Shown in pieces: positions 1 through 9,223 of a DNA stretch of 64,000 nucleotides. The stretch is from Vibrio jasicida CAIM 1864 = LMG 25398. Its GTDB lineage: Bacteria > Pseudomonadota > Gammaproteobacteria > Enterobacterales > Vibrionaceae. Numbering within the stretch: the stretch's first letter is position 1; every line of letters begins with the position of its first letter. The notes beneath the pieces are model-generated. The model ran no database searches, was not told the DNA's origin, and saw only the letters and a program-made list of their open reading frames with translations. The stretch is from positions 1 to 64,000 of the forward strand of contig NZ_BAOG01000055.1 in NCBI RefSeq assembly GCF_000400365.1, written 5' to 3'. The translations under genes were made by a program, and so were the position numbers.

Positions 1-6
1 AGCTAA

Positions 7-43
7 AAGGCCTGACTCCGATAGAGTATCGAACTCAGGCCTT
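7..43 (-). terminator. Hairpin terminator downstream of the DUF2057 gene
   Basis: Arms 7-22 and 28-43 pair over 16 positions with two mismatches, the outer nine (AAGGCCTGA) being perfect. On the minus strand the stem is followed by TTTT, so it best fits a Rho-independent terminator for the minus-strand gene ending at 137. It lies about 94 nt past that stop, so it could also serve a gene outside the window. Confidence 0.6.
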
Positions 44-136
44 GAAAGCCGCTTAACAGAAATGTCCAACTTTACGGGGTCACTTCATTCGAGTGTGGCT
101 TTTTGCATTTAGCTATACGTGACTAAATCAACGTGC

Positions 137-808
137 TTATTGCTGGTTGATGTACGCTTTAAAGCGCGCTTGTGTTTCTGCGTCTGCTTTTTGGTACCAG
201 AAGTGCAGCATCTCTTCAGCTGTTGAATCGGCTTTCATGGTCGCAGGTTTAGTTTGCTTCATGTCCGCTGGGATCTTTGCAGGAAGTGTTGCTGGTTGAA
301 TTACTGCAGCACTTACAACGCCAACTGCCGCAACACCGCCAGCTTTGTTGTAATCTTCCACTTCACGAACGTAGTCACGACCGATTTGCATGCCAGGCTT
401 CATAAGCTTGTCTTGCTCAACTGCGATAGCGTTGCCAGAAGCGTCAACCAGTTTCCAATCTAGATCTTTGATTTTGTTTTCAGCTTCACGAAGGTCGCGG
501 TATTCCGGCAGTTGTAGAGTCAGCTCTGCATCTGTCGCGTCGAAACGCGTTACGATCACGTCACTCTCAACACTTAGGCGGTCATTACCTTGGCTGAAAT
601 ATGGCGCGTAACGGAACACAACTTGGTTTACGCCGTCAGGTAGAGTGAAGCTCTTTTCCGAAGCAAAGAAGCCACCAGATAGTTTTACTTTTTCGCCGTT
701 TGCGGCCAAAACTGAAACGTCGTCAGGAACATTTACGGTTACATCCGCGAATGCCATTCCGCTCATAGCAAGAGCAAGCGCGCAAGTTAAAGGCTTGATC
801 AATTTCAT
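137..808 (-). CDS. DUF2057 / UPF0319 family periplasmic protein
   Basis: This is a secreted protein of about 223 aa of the DUF2057 (UPF0319) family, to which E. coli YccT/CsgI belongs; that member has been linked to restraining curli assembly, but the role here is unknown. The N-terminus is a signal peptide (MKLIKPLTCALALAMSGMAFA, cleavage after AFA), followed by the beta-rich domain typical of the family. I chose the ATG at 808 rather than the upstream one at 832 because AGGA sits 7-10 nt before it and the signal peptide then begins cleanly. It is a single-gene unit with hairpins on both sides. The family call is by recognition of overall sequence pattern. Confidence 0.8.
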   Translation of the reverse strand: MKLIKPLTCALALAMSGMAFADVTVNVPDDVSVLAANGEKVKLSGGFFASEKSFTLPDGVNQVVFRYAPYFSQGNDRLSVESDVIVTRFDATDAELTLQLPEYRDLREAENKIKDLDWKLVDASGNAIAVEQDKLMKPGMQIGRDYVREVEDYNKAGGVAAVGVVSAAVIQPATLPAKIPADMKQTKPATMKADSTAEEMLHFWYQKADAETQARFKAYINQQ

Positions 809-957
809 TGTTTTTATCCTAAGCACTGTCATTTGTGGTCACCGAGAGTGCATCGTAAAGTGCTTTATTGCAACTCTCGAATGTAAGAAGTATGAAAATT
901 TAACAAGAACGTCATTTTAATCTTATTCGCGTCGATGAAACTGTGAGCCAAATAGCT

Positions 958-981
958 CAAACCGCTGCAAGCAGCGGTTTG
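958..981 (-). terminator. Hairpin terminator after the AI-2E family gene
   Basis: Perfect inverted repeat CAAACCGCTGC / GCAGCGGTTTG separated by two bases. It lies 19 nt beyond the stop of the minus-strand gene at 1000 and probably ends the 7810-1000 operon. The following T tract is weak. Confidence 0.65.
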
Positions 982-999
982 TTTCAATTGATAGAACGA

Positions 1000-2151
1000 T
1001 TAGATACCAGCGCCGTGTCCGGCTTCGTTTTGTCTGGAATCTCGCTCGGCATTTTCCTCTAACGCTTCTTGCTGCTGTTGCGCTTTTTCAATGTTCAACC
1101 ACCACACGAACAGCTCGTACCAAATCGCTAGAATAACCGCACCTAAGAATAGGCCGACAATGCCGTAGAACAACATACCGCCGATTGCACCCAGTAGAAT
1201 TACGGGCATTGGTACATCCACACCACGACCCATCAACATTGGTTTGAATAGGTTTTCAGATAGCGCTGCAACCACAACCCAAACCGTAAACATGGTTGCT
1301 GTGCTGGTGTCTTGCGTCATGTACATGTAACCAACGACTGGCAGTACTGCCAATAGAGCAGGTAGCTGTGCGATACAAAGAATCATCAGTACTAGTGTTA
1401 GTAAGCCCGCAGCCGGAACGCCAAAGATGAAGAACCCCGCACCAATTAATAGAGCCTGAATGGCTGCTACACCAACAACGCCAAGCAACACACTCTTGAT
1501 GGTCGCTGCAATAAGCGTTGTCCAGCTCTTCGCATTATCACCCGCAGTACGAACCGCGATGGTTTTCAAGCCAGATGCTAGAGACTCAGAGTAAGTCATA
1601 AAGCCAGCAGCAATCGCTAGAGAGATGATTGATAGTAGTAAGCTACCCAGTGCACCACCGACCATACCAAGCAGAGAAGTCAGACCTGCCTTAATTTGAG
1701 GCATAAAGGTTTGGATTGCTTTTTCTAGGTTGGTTGCAAACAGTGTCCATACTTCGTAAAGCTTGTCACCGACCAAAGGCCAATCTGCTACCGATGCTTT
1801 TGGACCTGGGATCTTAATGTCACCACTTTGCAGTACGTCCAGCGCATGCGTTGCGCCATCGACAATAGAACCCGATACCATGACTAAAGGTGTAACCAAT
1901 AGCGCGATACCCAGCAAGGCGATGGTCGTTGCAGCGAGGCCACGTTTACCACCATACACTTTTGCCAGCTTTTTACAGATTGGCATCAGAGCGACGGCAA
2001 TGATGGCACCCCAAATCACCGGAAGGATGAAAGGTTTGATGATGTCGTATGTAAACATCAGCAAGATCAAGATCAAGCCGATTCGTATTGCAGATTCCAC
2101 CATGTTACTGATGAAAACCTTACTTTCGATTTTTACCGATTGTTTATCCAT
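1000..2151 (-). CDS. AI-2E family transporter (PerM/YdiK-type membrane protein)
   Basis: A 383-aa polytopic inner-membrane protein of the AI-2E exporter family (E. coli YdiK/TqsA/PerM relatives). It has the family layout: two helices near the N-terminus (about residues 18-60), another at 75-95, a long extracytoplasmic stretch at 100-155, then a cluster of helices from 155 to 355. The glycine-rich C-terminal part (GAIGGMLFYGIVGLFLGAV) is typical. The last 25 residues are hydrophilic and Glu/Gln-rich. Substrates of most members are unproven; export of small molecules or Na+/H+ exchange has been proposed for some. Its start overlaps the preceding channel gene by 8 nt, so the two are probably translationally coupled as the distal part of the efflux operon. 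Confidence 0.85.
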   Translation of the reverse strand: MDKQSVKIESKVFISNMVESAIRIGLILILLMFTYDIIKPFILPVIWGAIIAVALMPICKKLAKVYGGKRGLAATTIALLGIALLVTPLVMVSGSIVDGATHALDVLQSGDIKIPGPKASVADWPLVGDKLYEVWTLFATNLEKAIQTFMPQIKAGLTSLLGMVGGALGSLLLSIISLAIAAGFMTYSESLASGLKTIAVRTAGDNAKSWTTLIAATIKSVLLGVVGVAAIQALLIGAGFFIFGVPAAGLLTLVLMILCIAQLPALLAVLPVVGYMYMTQDTSTATMFTVWVVVAALSENLFKPMLMGRGVDVPMPVILLGAIGGMLFYGIVGLFLGAVILAIWYELFVWWLNIEKAQQQQEALEENAERDSRQNEAGHGAGI

Positions 2152-2830
2152 TTTTGTTTACCTGATGTTCAATGTTGGAACTGACGAGACTTGAAACAAC
2201 AATCGCCATATAAAACACGCCTACGATGGCCTCTAGATACACGACGACTTGCGCCAAAGGTGTTAGAGGGCTGATGTCGCCATAACCGAGAGTGGTTAGA
2301 GTGACGAAACTGAAATACGCTGCGTTAGAGAAGTTTTGGCCCCATGAGATGGCTTCCATCCCAGTGAATGAGTTTGGGGAAAACTCCAGCAGAATGAGGT
2401 AAGCAATTGCCCACATCAGACCGAGCAGCAAGAAGAGTGCAACAGATCCAATCACCTTGTTGGTGTTCACATGTCCAGTGAAAAGAATCTGTCTTGCAAT
2501 CGATTTAAACGTACCAAAGAAGAAGGCGAAGGTTAGGGCGAGCATCACTACGTCCATCTCTTTGATGCCTAATACTGCTTTGATGGCAATGACCACGATC
2601 CACGTACCTAACAAGGTATAAAGGAAGCGTGACCAGTTCTTATCAAAACGCAGACTCGCCATACAAACGATGAAAGTCAGAATGGTGAAGCCTTGCAGAA
2701 GATGCTCCATTGCACCTTCCCCTACGACTTGTACAAACGCACCACCGATCAACAGACCGATAAGCGCTAACGTCAGGTAGAAGAAGTTGTTTTCTTCATT
2801 GATGTTTTTGAGTTTTTTTCCAATAGCCAT
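2144..2830 (-). CDS. Potassium-channel-like protein (Ion_trans_2 domain)
   Basis: A 228-aa membrane protein with about six helices. The C-terminal pore module carries the K+ selectivity filter TLTTLGYGD around residue 180, between a pore helix and a final helix. The N-terminal helices lack an obvious voltage-sensor arginine ladder, and no cytoplasmic RCK domain is present, so gating cannot be predicted. The gene starts 18 nt after the HlyD gene and its end overlaps the AI-2E gene by 8 nt. A K+ channel inside an aromatic-acid-type efflux operon is unusual; it might balance charge or volume during stress, but that is inference. Confidence 0.85.
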   Translation of the reverse strand: MAIGKKLKNINEENNFFYLTLALIGLLIGGAFVQVVGEGAMEHLLQGFTILTFIVCMASLRFDKNWSRFLYTLLGTWIVVIAIKAVLGIKEMDVVMLALTFAFFFGTFKSIARQILFTGHVNTNKVIGSVALFLLLGLMWAIAYLILLEFSPNSFTGMEAISWGQNFSNAAYFSFVTLTTLGYGDISPLTPLAQVVVYLEAIVGVFYMAIVVSSLVSSNIEHQVNKNG

Positions 2831-2848
2831 GGTTTGCCTGTTTAACTC

Positions 2849-3736
2849 CTATTCTTGTTCTTGTGATGAGTCCTTCATCACTATGATGGAAGCGGAAAGC
2901 CCGAATCTCAGATCAACGCCTTCCGGCAATTCATGCAATGACACTCGAACAGGAATACGTTGTGCTAGGCGAATCCATTGGAATACCGGGTTCACGTTAG
3001 GCAGAAGGTTATAGCCCACGGTGCCGTCTTTTGGGGCGATACCCCAACCGATAGAATCGACGGTGGCATCGATTGGTGTGTCTGGGTGTGACATCAGAGT
3101 AACGCGCGCATCACTGCCCGGAGCAATTTGCGCTAATTGGTTTTCACGGAAGAAACCAAATACCCAGAAACTGTCTTTATCGATAAGGGCAACCAAAGGT
3201 TGGTTCGCAACGGCTTGTGTACCGTCGCGGATATCAAGGTTAGAGACAAAACCGTCAACCGAGGCATAAATCTTGGTGTAGCTAAGGTTCAAACGAGCTG
3301 ATTTCAATTGCTCTTCAGCGGATTTGATTTGCAGCAGTGACTCTTCGTAGGTGATCTCACGGCGGATTAAGTCTTTGTGAGAAACTGCGCCGCGGTCTTT
3401 AGCACGAATGTCTTTCAAACGATCGTACTCTATCTTCTTGCCGCGTGAACTGACGATAGACTTTTGCAATGCCACTTCTGCTTGTGAGAGGGCAACTTCG
3501 TAAGTAGTAGGGTCGATCTCAAATAGCAGATCGCCTTTCTTTACTTCTTGGTTATCTTGCACGGTGACATTGACGATAGGGCCAGAGACTCTTGGCGCCA
3601 CCTTAATGACATTGGCACGAACTTGGCCATCTCGGGTCCAAGGGTTATTAAAATACTCTTCGAACTTCTGATAGCCGAACCAAGCCGCGCCACCAAGAAT
3701 GACAAGATTGAGTGCAATAACGAGTAGTTTTTTCAT
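2849..3736 (-). CDS. HlyD/AaeA-type membrane fusion protein
   Basis: Periplasmic adaptor of about 295 aa linking an inner-membrane exporter to an outer-membrane channel. Residues 3-22 form the membrane anchor. A biotinyl-lipoyl-like half-motif follows (VAPRVSGPIVNVTVQDNQEV), then a coiled-coil hairpin at about 85-150, the second lipoyl half (YASVDGFVSNLDIRDGTQ) and a beta-barrel domain. It resembles AaeA/EmrA adaptors. A GTG at 3748 abuts the stop of the DUF1656 gene, but the ATG at 3736 has AGGTG nine bases upstream and gives a standard anchor, so I prefer it. It acts with the FUSC, DUF1656 and outer-membrane proteins encoded just upstream. Confidence 0.9.
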   Translation of the reverse strand: MKKLLVIALNLVILGGAAWFGYQKFEEYFNNPWTRDGQVRANVIKVAPRVSGPIVNVTVQDNQEVKKGDLLFEIDPTTYEVALSQAEVALQKSIVSSRGKKIEYDRLKDIRAKDRGAVSHKDLIRREITYEESLLQIKSAEEQLKSARLNLSYTKIYASVDGFVSNLDIRDGTQAVANQPLVALIDKDSFWVFGFFRENQLAQIAPGSDARVTLMSHPDTPIDATVDSIGWGIAPKDGTVGYNLLPNVNPVFQWIRLAQRIPVRVSLHELPEGVDLRFGLSASIIVMKDSSQEQE

Positions 3737-3748
3737 CTTGTTGGGCAC

Positions 3749-3952
3749 CTAAAACTGTATATAAAAACTGTCGATGGCCACCACGTAAAACACCATGATG
3801 GCAAGGAATGTCAGGGACGGAAACGCAATAAAACGAGACAGACGTGTTTTGTTTAAAATGATCACGGTAATCCAAGTGGCAGTAACCGATAAAAACAGCA
3901 CTAGCAACAATGGTGAGAAGTACACGTCACCCCAAGAGAGTTCATGTGGCAT
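3749..3952 (-). CDS. DUF1656 family small membrane protein (AaeX-like)
   Basis: A 67-aa protein with two predicted membrane helices (about residues 8-30 and 40-62), matching the DUF1656/AaeX family that almost always sits beside an AaeA-type adaptor and a FUSC exporter. Its own function is unknown. The start overlaps the stop of the outer-membrane lipoprotein gene by one base (TAATG), and the stop is immediately followed by the adaptor gene, so it is firmly inside the operon. Confidence 0.85.
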   Translation of the reverse strand: MPHELSWGDVYFSPLLLVLFLSVTATWITVIILNKTRLSRFIAFPSLTFLAIMVFYVVAIDSFYIQF

Positions 3953-5619
3953 TATTGAGCCTCCCCTTCTTGTGGTGCGTTATTGCTTTCTGCTTGATCT
4001 TTCGAGGCTGAGTCCTCGCTACGATAAGGCGGCAGCACACGTGCTTCTTCATCCAAGTAGCCGTCCCAATCGCTGCGTTCTTGCATTTGCTTCGCTACAC
4101 CTTCCGACAAGAAAGGTTTGCCCGTTTGGGCCTCCCAGCCACCACCGAGCGCTTTGTATAAGGCGACAACTTGGTTAGCAACATTGCCTTTGATGGTGGC
4201 GTAGCTGTCTTCCGCACGCGTCATTTTCTCTACTGAGTTGAGTAGACGTTCAAACGAAATTTGGCCATTCTCATACTGAGTCATCGAGATATTGAATGCA
4301 CGAATAGAGGAGTTCACCGATTGCAGACGCAATGACTTTTGCTCCAAGTAAAGATCATAAGCCTCCAGCGCATTGGTCACTTCATTGACTGCTTGCAGAA
4401 CTTTCTTGTTGTAGTTAGTGAGCGTTTCTTGGAACTTCGCATCTTCAAATCGAATGTTATTTTTCACACGGCCGTACTGGAATATGTTCCAACTGAATGT
4501 CGGACCTATCACCATGGTGAGCGAGTCACTGAAGCTAAAGCTGCTGCCATCTGGCACTGTGCTGTCTATGCCGATAGAACCAAAAAGGGAGAAGCTAGGA
4601 TAGAGAGCCGTTTCAGCAACACCGATTTGCGCACTTTGCGCACGTGCTTGCATTTCAGATACTTGCAAGTCAGGACGACGCATCACTAAGTTCGCATCCA
4701 CTTGGTTATCAAGCAGAGGAGGGCGAGGCACGATTGAACGTTCATCATTACCGGAGAGCGCTGGCTTTCTTCCTGAGGATTTAAATTGGGCCTCGTAATC
4801 CGCCATTCGCTGTGCAAAGCCCGCGGATTTCAACAATCCTTCAACCTCTTCTGGCAAGACACCAAGCAACAACGCTAACGCGGTTCGGGATTGCTTCATC
4901 GCGATTTCTAACGAAGGTTGCGCTGCTTTGGTGTTGAAGAGCTGGTTTTTTGCTTGTTGAACGTCGAGTTCCGTAACGTTGCCAGAATCAAACTGGACTT
5001 GAGTGATGTTCACCACACGTTCTTGGATCTCGATATTTCGGCGAGAAAGCAGAATACGTTCTTGGAAAGTACGGTAGTTAATGTAGTTGCGAGCGACTTC
5101 CGCAGTGATGGTGACCATAATGTCGTGATAAGACGCAATCGACGCGTAATAGCCTGCTTCGGCAGACTCAATTCCACGTGCGTATTTGCCCCAAATGTCC
5201 ATCTCCCACCCCGCATCAAATGACAACGCGGCGTTATTGACACCTTGGTCGTTCACATAAGCTCGCGCTAAGTTACCGGAGACGGTTTGTACTTGTGGGT
5301 ACTGCAACCCAGTCGATATGCCCAGTAGTGAACGTGCTTGAACGATGCGCAGGCCAGCTGCCTCAAGGTCAAGGTTTTGTTGGCTGGCCATCTCAACCAA
5401 CAGGTTAAGGGTCGGGTCGTTAAATTGCTGCCACCACTGCTGCAATTTTTGCTCTGACTGCTCTGCGTCTTGCGTGGCGGCGGCTTTTTCTACCGACCAG
5501 TCACTTGGCAAGGCGGTTTGCTCTGGGTGGACATAATCCGGACCCAAAGTCGTACACGCACTTAATCCGAGTACAGAGAGTATGGCGAGGCTTGGTTTAG
5601 TTAGTTTTAGAAGCATCAT
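3952..5619 (-). CDS. Outer-membrane efflux lipoprotein, NodT/OprM (TolC) family
   Basis: A 555-aa outer-membrane channel with a lipoprotein signal (lipobox LSAC, Cys about residue 22) and the signature of the RND/NodT family (CTTLGPDYVHPE just after the Cys). Two outer-membrane-efflux repeats follow (about 65-250 and 300-490), including the motif NLVMRRPDLQVSEMQARAQSA typical of OprM. A hydrophilic acidic tail of about 45 residues extends past the usual end. The start is one of two adjacent ATGs (5619 or 5616) preceded by AGGTGAGGA. It lies 10 nt after the FUSC gene and gives the system its own exit duct, whereas E. coli aaeXAB relies on TolC. Confidence 0.9.
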   Translation of the reverse strand: MMLLKLTKPSLAILSVLGLSACTTLGPDYVHPEQTALPSDWSVEKAAATQDAEQSEQKLQQWWQQFNDPTLNLLVEMASQQNLDLEAAGLRIVQARSLLGISTGLQYPQVQTVSGNLARAYVNDQGVNNAALSFDAGWEMDIWGKYARGIESAEAGYYASIASYHDIMVTITAEVARNYINYRTFQERILLSRRNIEIQERVVNITQVQFDSGNVTELDVQQAKNQLFNTKAAQPSLEIAMKQSRTALALLLGVLPEEVEGLLKSAGFAQRMADYEAQFKSSGRKPALSGNDERSIVPRPPLLDNQVDANLVMRRPDLQVSEMQARAQSAQIGVAETALYPSFSLFGSIGIDSTVPDGSSFSFSDSLTMVIGPTFSWNIFQYGRVKNNIRFEDAKFQETLTNYNKKVLQAVNEVTNALEAYDLYLEQKSLRLQSVNSSIRAFNISMTQYENGQISFERLLNSVEKMTRAEDSYATIKGNVANQVVALYKALGGGWEAQTGKPFLSEGVAKQMQERSDWDGYLDEEARVLPPYRSEDSASKDQAESNNAPQEGEAQ

Positions 5620-5629
5620 ATCCTCACCT

Positions 5630-7810
5630 TTAAAACCGCTTCTGACGTAAGTTCACCCAATCGATATCCTCATAGGTTTGCTTGCATTGGTTGATCGCTT
5701 CGAACACGTTCCGTTTTAAATTCAGCAAGATATAAAAACCGGCAATCTCTGAATAAGCGTAGTCAGATAAATCCAACTCACTAAAGAAATCTTCCAGTTT
5801 ATTTTCAAAGGATTGGTAATCTTGGCTGTATTGTTCGAAGACAGTATCGAGTTCAGTTGTTGGCTGATGGCTTGCTAATGCGCCTGCCATCAGGGGTAAT
5901 ATGGAATCGGTATGCTTGCTGCGTAACTGTTTGATAAGTGGGTTACTTAATAACTTTTGTTCCGCTGCAATCAGGATGTTGACGTGGTTACTCAACGCAT
6001 CGCAGGATTTACTGAATGCGCCGATCGCCTCTGGTGTCGTTTTGTCAAACAGTTTGTGATTGACCTTTGAGCCCCACACTTTGAGTTTTTTCGAAGACAC
6101 ATTCAGAGTGACCAAGTGCAGTGAGCGCTTGACGGATTTGAAGCTGGAGTTTGATGGCTGATGATAACTGCTAAACAGGTCGCCAACGTGTCGGAAATAC
6201 CGCTCTTTCAAAGTCAGGAACAAATGCTCAGGGCGAGAGCTGAATGGAAAGTAATGTGCAAAAATGATCATAAACACCACCATGTAGAACAGGGTCATGA
6301 TCGTCATTAGAATCCCGAAGTGATAGGTCATGTTGTTGTCGAGTCCGAGCACAAACAGGCCAATCATGTAGAAGATCGTTACCGGTCCTTTAAACAGATA
6401 GAAGCCGATAAAGGTGTAGATGAAGATGAACAAGCCGAGCTCACCGCCGAGCTCTAATCCCGGTAAGATGAATACGTACGAAGGCACCGCAAATAGGAAG
6501 CCAAACGTAAACAAAATCAGCAGCATAAATGGGTGAACGGGTACGAATGACAGCAATGACATAAAGATGGTCGAGAAGGTAACGAATGAGTAACCACCAG
6601 GAGGATTGAAGTAAATCCAAATCAACCCTGCTACCCAATAAGTCGTAAAGGTTTTCACTGCTGTTTTAAAGTTCTCAGCATCCCACCAAAGGAACTTACT
6701 TTTTTGTTTCGGCAGCTCTTGCTTGAAAGACACATTGTTCGTGACGGAATCAATACAGCTGATGCTTTCTGATAGGCGAGATAAGCTTTGATGCATTAAC
6801 TTTAGCAAGTGACCAAGAGTAAGAGCGGAGCCTTTGGTTAGGTGGGAGGCATTCGATAGTGCTTCTTGGTTATAATCAATGCTGAGTTCTTGCGCACGAT
6901 AAGCTGGACCTTCGTGCTCCCACATTTCTTGGCAGGTTTGAAATAGGGTCTGGATCTCTTTAACCACTTGATCAAAGTTGTTGATGCAATCACGGTCTTG
7001 CTGATGGCTAAAGTGGCTGTGTGCCGCGACACTGAGTTCTTGAGTGATTTGTTTATTGAAGTGAACAGCGAGTTGCCATTCTTTCATGTAAGCCGAGACA
7101 TCACTGCATTCAACACTGATCATGGCGAAGCGCTGTTCTAGCGCATTCTGAGCAGTGAAAACCTTATCTAATAACTCATCAATCGTGGGAGTCGGTTCTT
7201 CATCTTCATCCCCTTCTTTTTGTTCAGAGGAAGAGGCGTTAACGTGGTGTGGCGTTGTCTTTTCTTCGAAATTTTGCAAGATCGCTGCGAACAAAGTTTG
7301 CTGAGCTTGGTTAAGCTGCTCGATCATCTGGCGCAAATTCTGTTCTGTTTTGGTCGGCCACAAAAAAGTACCAACCAAGGTATAAATGACGACACCAAAA
7401 ATAGTCATGTGGGCACGATCAACACCGTACATGAATGCGCCCTCGGCATCTCCGCCATTAGACATCATCAAAACCATTACGCCGGTTAGAGCTAATAATG
7501 TCGGGTCTTTTTGGTAGGCATTGCGGAAGTAGAAGATAAAAGACACAACCACTGAAACACTAAACATGTACATTAAGCGATCTTGCGCGAACATGCCTAC
7601 CAACAATAAGCCAATGACGGCACCGACTAGTGTACCAAGTACACGTAGTGTCCCTTTTGCTAATGATTCGCGACGGCTGCCTGTAGAAGCAATCAGCATG
7701 ACAGTCGTTGCTGCGGTTGAAGCTTGCGGCCAACCCATAGCAAATGGGATCAGATAAGCCAGAGTTAGGCTAAGCGCGACTTTTGTGGCGAATTTGATTT
7801 TATCGTTCAT
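5630..7810 (-). CDS. FUSC family inner-membrane exporter (AaeB/YccS-like)
   Basis: A 726-aa transporter of the fusaric acid resistance/aromatic acid exporter family. It shows the duplicated plan: an N-terminal helix cluster at about 5-150, a cytoplasmic region at 160-385 with an acidic stretch (EQKEGDEDEEP, near residue 200), a second helix cluster at about 390-520, and a C-terminal cytoplasmic domain. The family exports aromatic or hydroxylated carboxylic acids by proton motive force; the substrate here is not known. It is the first gene of an operon running FUSC, outer-membrane channel, DUF1656, adaptor, K+-channel-like, AI-2E. A 16-base palindrome lies 33 bp upstream of the start. Confidence 0.88.
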   Translation of the reverse strand: MNDKIKFATKVALSLTLAYLIPFAMGWPQASTAATTVMLIASTGSRRESLAKGTLRVLGTLVGAVIGLLLVGMFAQDRLMYMFSVSVVVSFIFYFRNAYQKDPTLLALTGVMVLMMSNGGDAEGAFMYGVDRAHMTIFGVVIYTLVGTFLWPTKTEQNLRQMIEQLNQAQQTLFAAILQNFEEKTTPHHVNASSSEQKEGDEDEEPTPTIDELLDKVFTAQNALEQRFAMISVECSDVSAYMKEWQLAVHFNKQITQELSVAAHSHFSHQQDRDCINNFDQVVKEIQTLFQTCQEMWEHEGPAYRAQELSIDYNQEALSNASHLTKGSALTLGHLLKLMHQSLSRLSESISCIDSVTNNVSFKQELPKQKSKFLWWDAENFKTAVKTFTTYWVAGLIWIYFNPPGGYSFVTFSTIFMSLLSFVPVHPFMLLILFTFGFLFAVPSYVFILPGLELGGELGLFIFIYTFIGFYLFKGPVTIFYMIGLFVLGLDNNMTYHFGILMTIMTLFYMVVFMIIFAHYFPFSSRPEHLFLTLKERYFRHVGDLFSSYHQPSNSSFKSVKRSLHLVTLNVSSKKLKVWGSKVNHKLFDKTTPEAIGAFSKSCDALSNHVNILIAAEQKLLSNPLIKQLRSKHTDSILPLMAGALASHQPTTELDTVFEQYSQDYQSFENKLEDFFSELDLSDYAYSEIAGFYILLNLKRNVFEAINQCKQTYEDIDWVNLRQKRF

Positions 7811-8224
7811 AGTGTCAAAGTTTGCTCAGGCTTATAGTTGTAAGTAAATGAATTTACTCGGTCAATAATCCGAATTTCGTTCTGAATAAAATGCGGAGGC
7901 GGAATATAGCGAGTGAAAAGAGGTGGTTTGTAAATCCTTTGTCAAAACCAAATTAGGGTTAGACGCCACAATCGTTCCTTACGCCTTACTGCTGCTGGCG
8001 CGAGAGGAAAATGAGAAAGAAAACGTTTAACTAGAAAATCTCATTAGTGATACAGATTTGCAGGAATTACCAAGCCAAGTTTTCAATCAATACATAGAGC
8101 CAGTGCGTTATCGGCAGCGTTCACGTCCAAATTTGTGAGACTGACTGCCTATAGAAAAGCATAGATGATGATAGCTAAGTAGATAGGAAAGTTTTTATTT
8201 TTTATTGGCTTGCCGAGAGCAGTG
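7811..8224. other. 414-bp intergenic region before the FUSC operon
   Basis: It holds the promoter region of the minus-strand FUSC operon, including the palindrome at 7843-7858, and no intact gene. On the plus strand 7923-8141 reads as protein-like sequence interrupted by a single in-frame TAA (peptides such as VPYALLLLAREENEKENV, then ELPSQVFNQYIEPVRYRQ). That could be a decayed gene, but it lacks a start and may be chance. No clear terminator was seen for the gene ending at 8225. Confidence 0.4.
7843..7858. promoter_or_regulatory. Palindromic operator candidate upstream of the FUSC efflux operon
   Basis: AGTAAAT-GA-ATTTACT has perfect 7-bp arms and lies 33 bp upstream of the FUSC start. Size and AT-rich symmetry fit a MarR- or TetR-type repressor site. 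No dedicated regulator gene is adjacent. Confidence 0.4.
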
Positions 8225-9091
8225 CTACTTTTTGAGATCGATATTAGGTTTTTGAGCGCGAGATAAAAATACTAACGCAATACCGCTGAGGATGATTAGG
8301 CTGGTCATGACTGAGTGGAATGTCAATGTTTCACCGAGTAACAGCGAGCCAAGCAGCAAGGCGATAGCAGGAACCGAGAGCTGGCTGACTGCAGCTTGTA
8401 ACAATGACAGCTTTCGCATTACTTGATACCAGAGCACGTAGCCGAAACCGGAAGCAATGGCACCCGATGCTACAGCCAACAATATACCTTGTATTGTAAA
8501 GTGAGCGGGAGCTGATAAGAGAGGAGAGAGCATAAGACCGAATAAAGAAGCGGTGATAAACCCCCACGTAATGCCACTACTTGGTGTCGGTGCTTGTTTA
8601 CCAAGTGCGGTAAAACCTGCCCAACATATACCAGAAGCGACCATTAATATTGCTGACCAGATATCAGGACGAGTCGCAGATGGCAGCATCAACCATGTAA
8701 AGCCAATTAAAGATACCGCAATACCGATCAACTCGAGCGTTCTAAATTGTTGTCCTTGCCACCAATACAGCGCGAGCAATGTGAGCTGGACGGCACCAAA
8801 AAGTAACAGAGCCCCCGTGCCTGCTGCTAGTTTTATATAGGCAAAGGAGAAGAGTGTGGCGTAACCAAAGAGCGCTAACCCTGCGAGTACGCTGAACTTG
8901 GTTGTCGGTCGTTGGCTATGCCAGTTTCCACGAATGAGAAGAATGAAAACTAATATGACTGTGCCTGAGAGCAAGCGGATAAGGGTAAAATTGCCAGCAT
9001 CAATCAATCCTTCTGCCAATGCCAAACGACAGAGCAGTGAATTGGCAGCAAATGCCATCATGGCAATCGCAGTCAGTAAAAATGTCGACAT
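8225..9091 (-). CDS. EamA/DMT family transporter
   Basis: A 288-aa inner-membrane protein with ten predicted helices in two EamA repeats (about 1-135 and 145-285), the standard size and layout of the drug/metabolite transporter superfamily. The end of each repeat has the usual Gly-rich helix and 'GE' element (LLGSLLLGETLTFHSVM near 250). Substrates are typically amino acids, nucleosides or small metabolites, and none can be assigned from sequence. It is a single-gene minus-strand unit. Confidence 0.85.
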   Translation of the reverse strand: MSTFLLTAIAMMAFAANSLLCRLALAEGLIDAGNFTLIRLLSGTVILVFILLIRGNWHSQRPTTKFSVLAGLALFGYATLFSFAYIKLAAGTGALLLFGAVQLTLLALYWWQGQQFRTLELIGIAVSLIGFTWLMLPSATRPDIWSAILMVASGICWAGFTALGKQAPTPSSGITWGFITASLFGLMLSPLLSAPAHFTIQGILLAVASGAIASGFGYVLWYQVMRKLSLLQAAVSQLSVPAIALLLGSLLLGETLTFHSVMTSLIILSGIALVFLSRAQKPNIDLKK

Positions 9092-9223
9092 TCCTTATCC
9101 TTATTTATCGTAAGAGCTGGCAGTGTAGCGCCAAATATCAAGTACGGACTAGTTGATAAAGTGATTAGTTATAGCGGAAAACATCGCTCAAGCTGGAATG
9201 AGAACAGACAACGTTAGGTTAAA

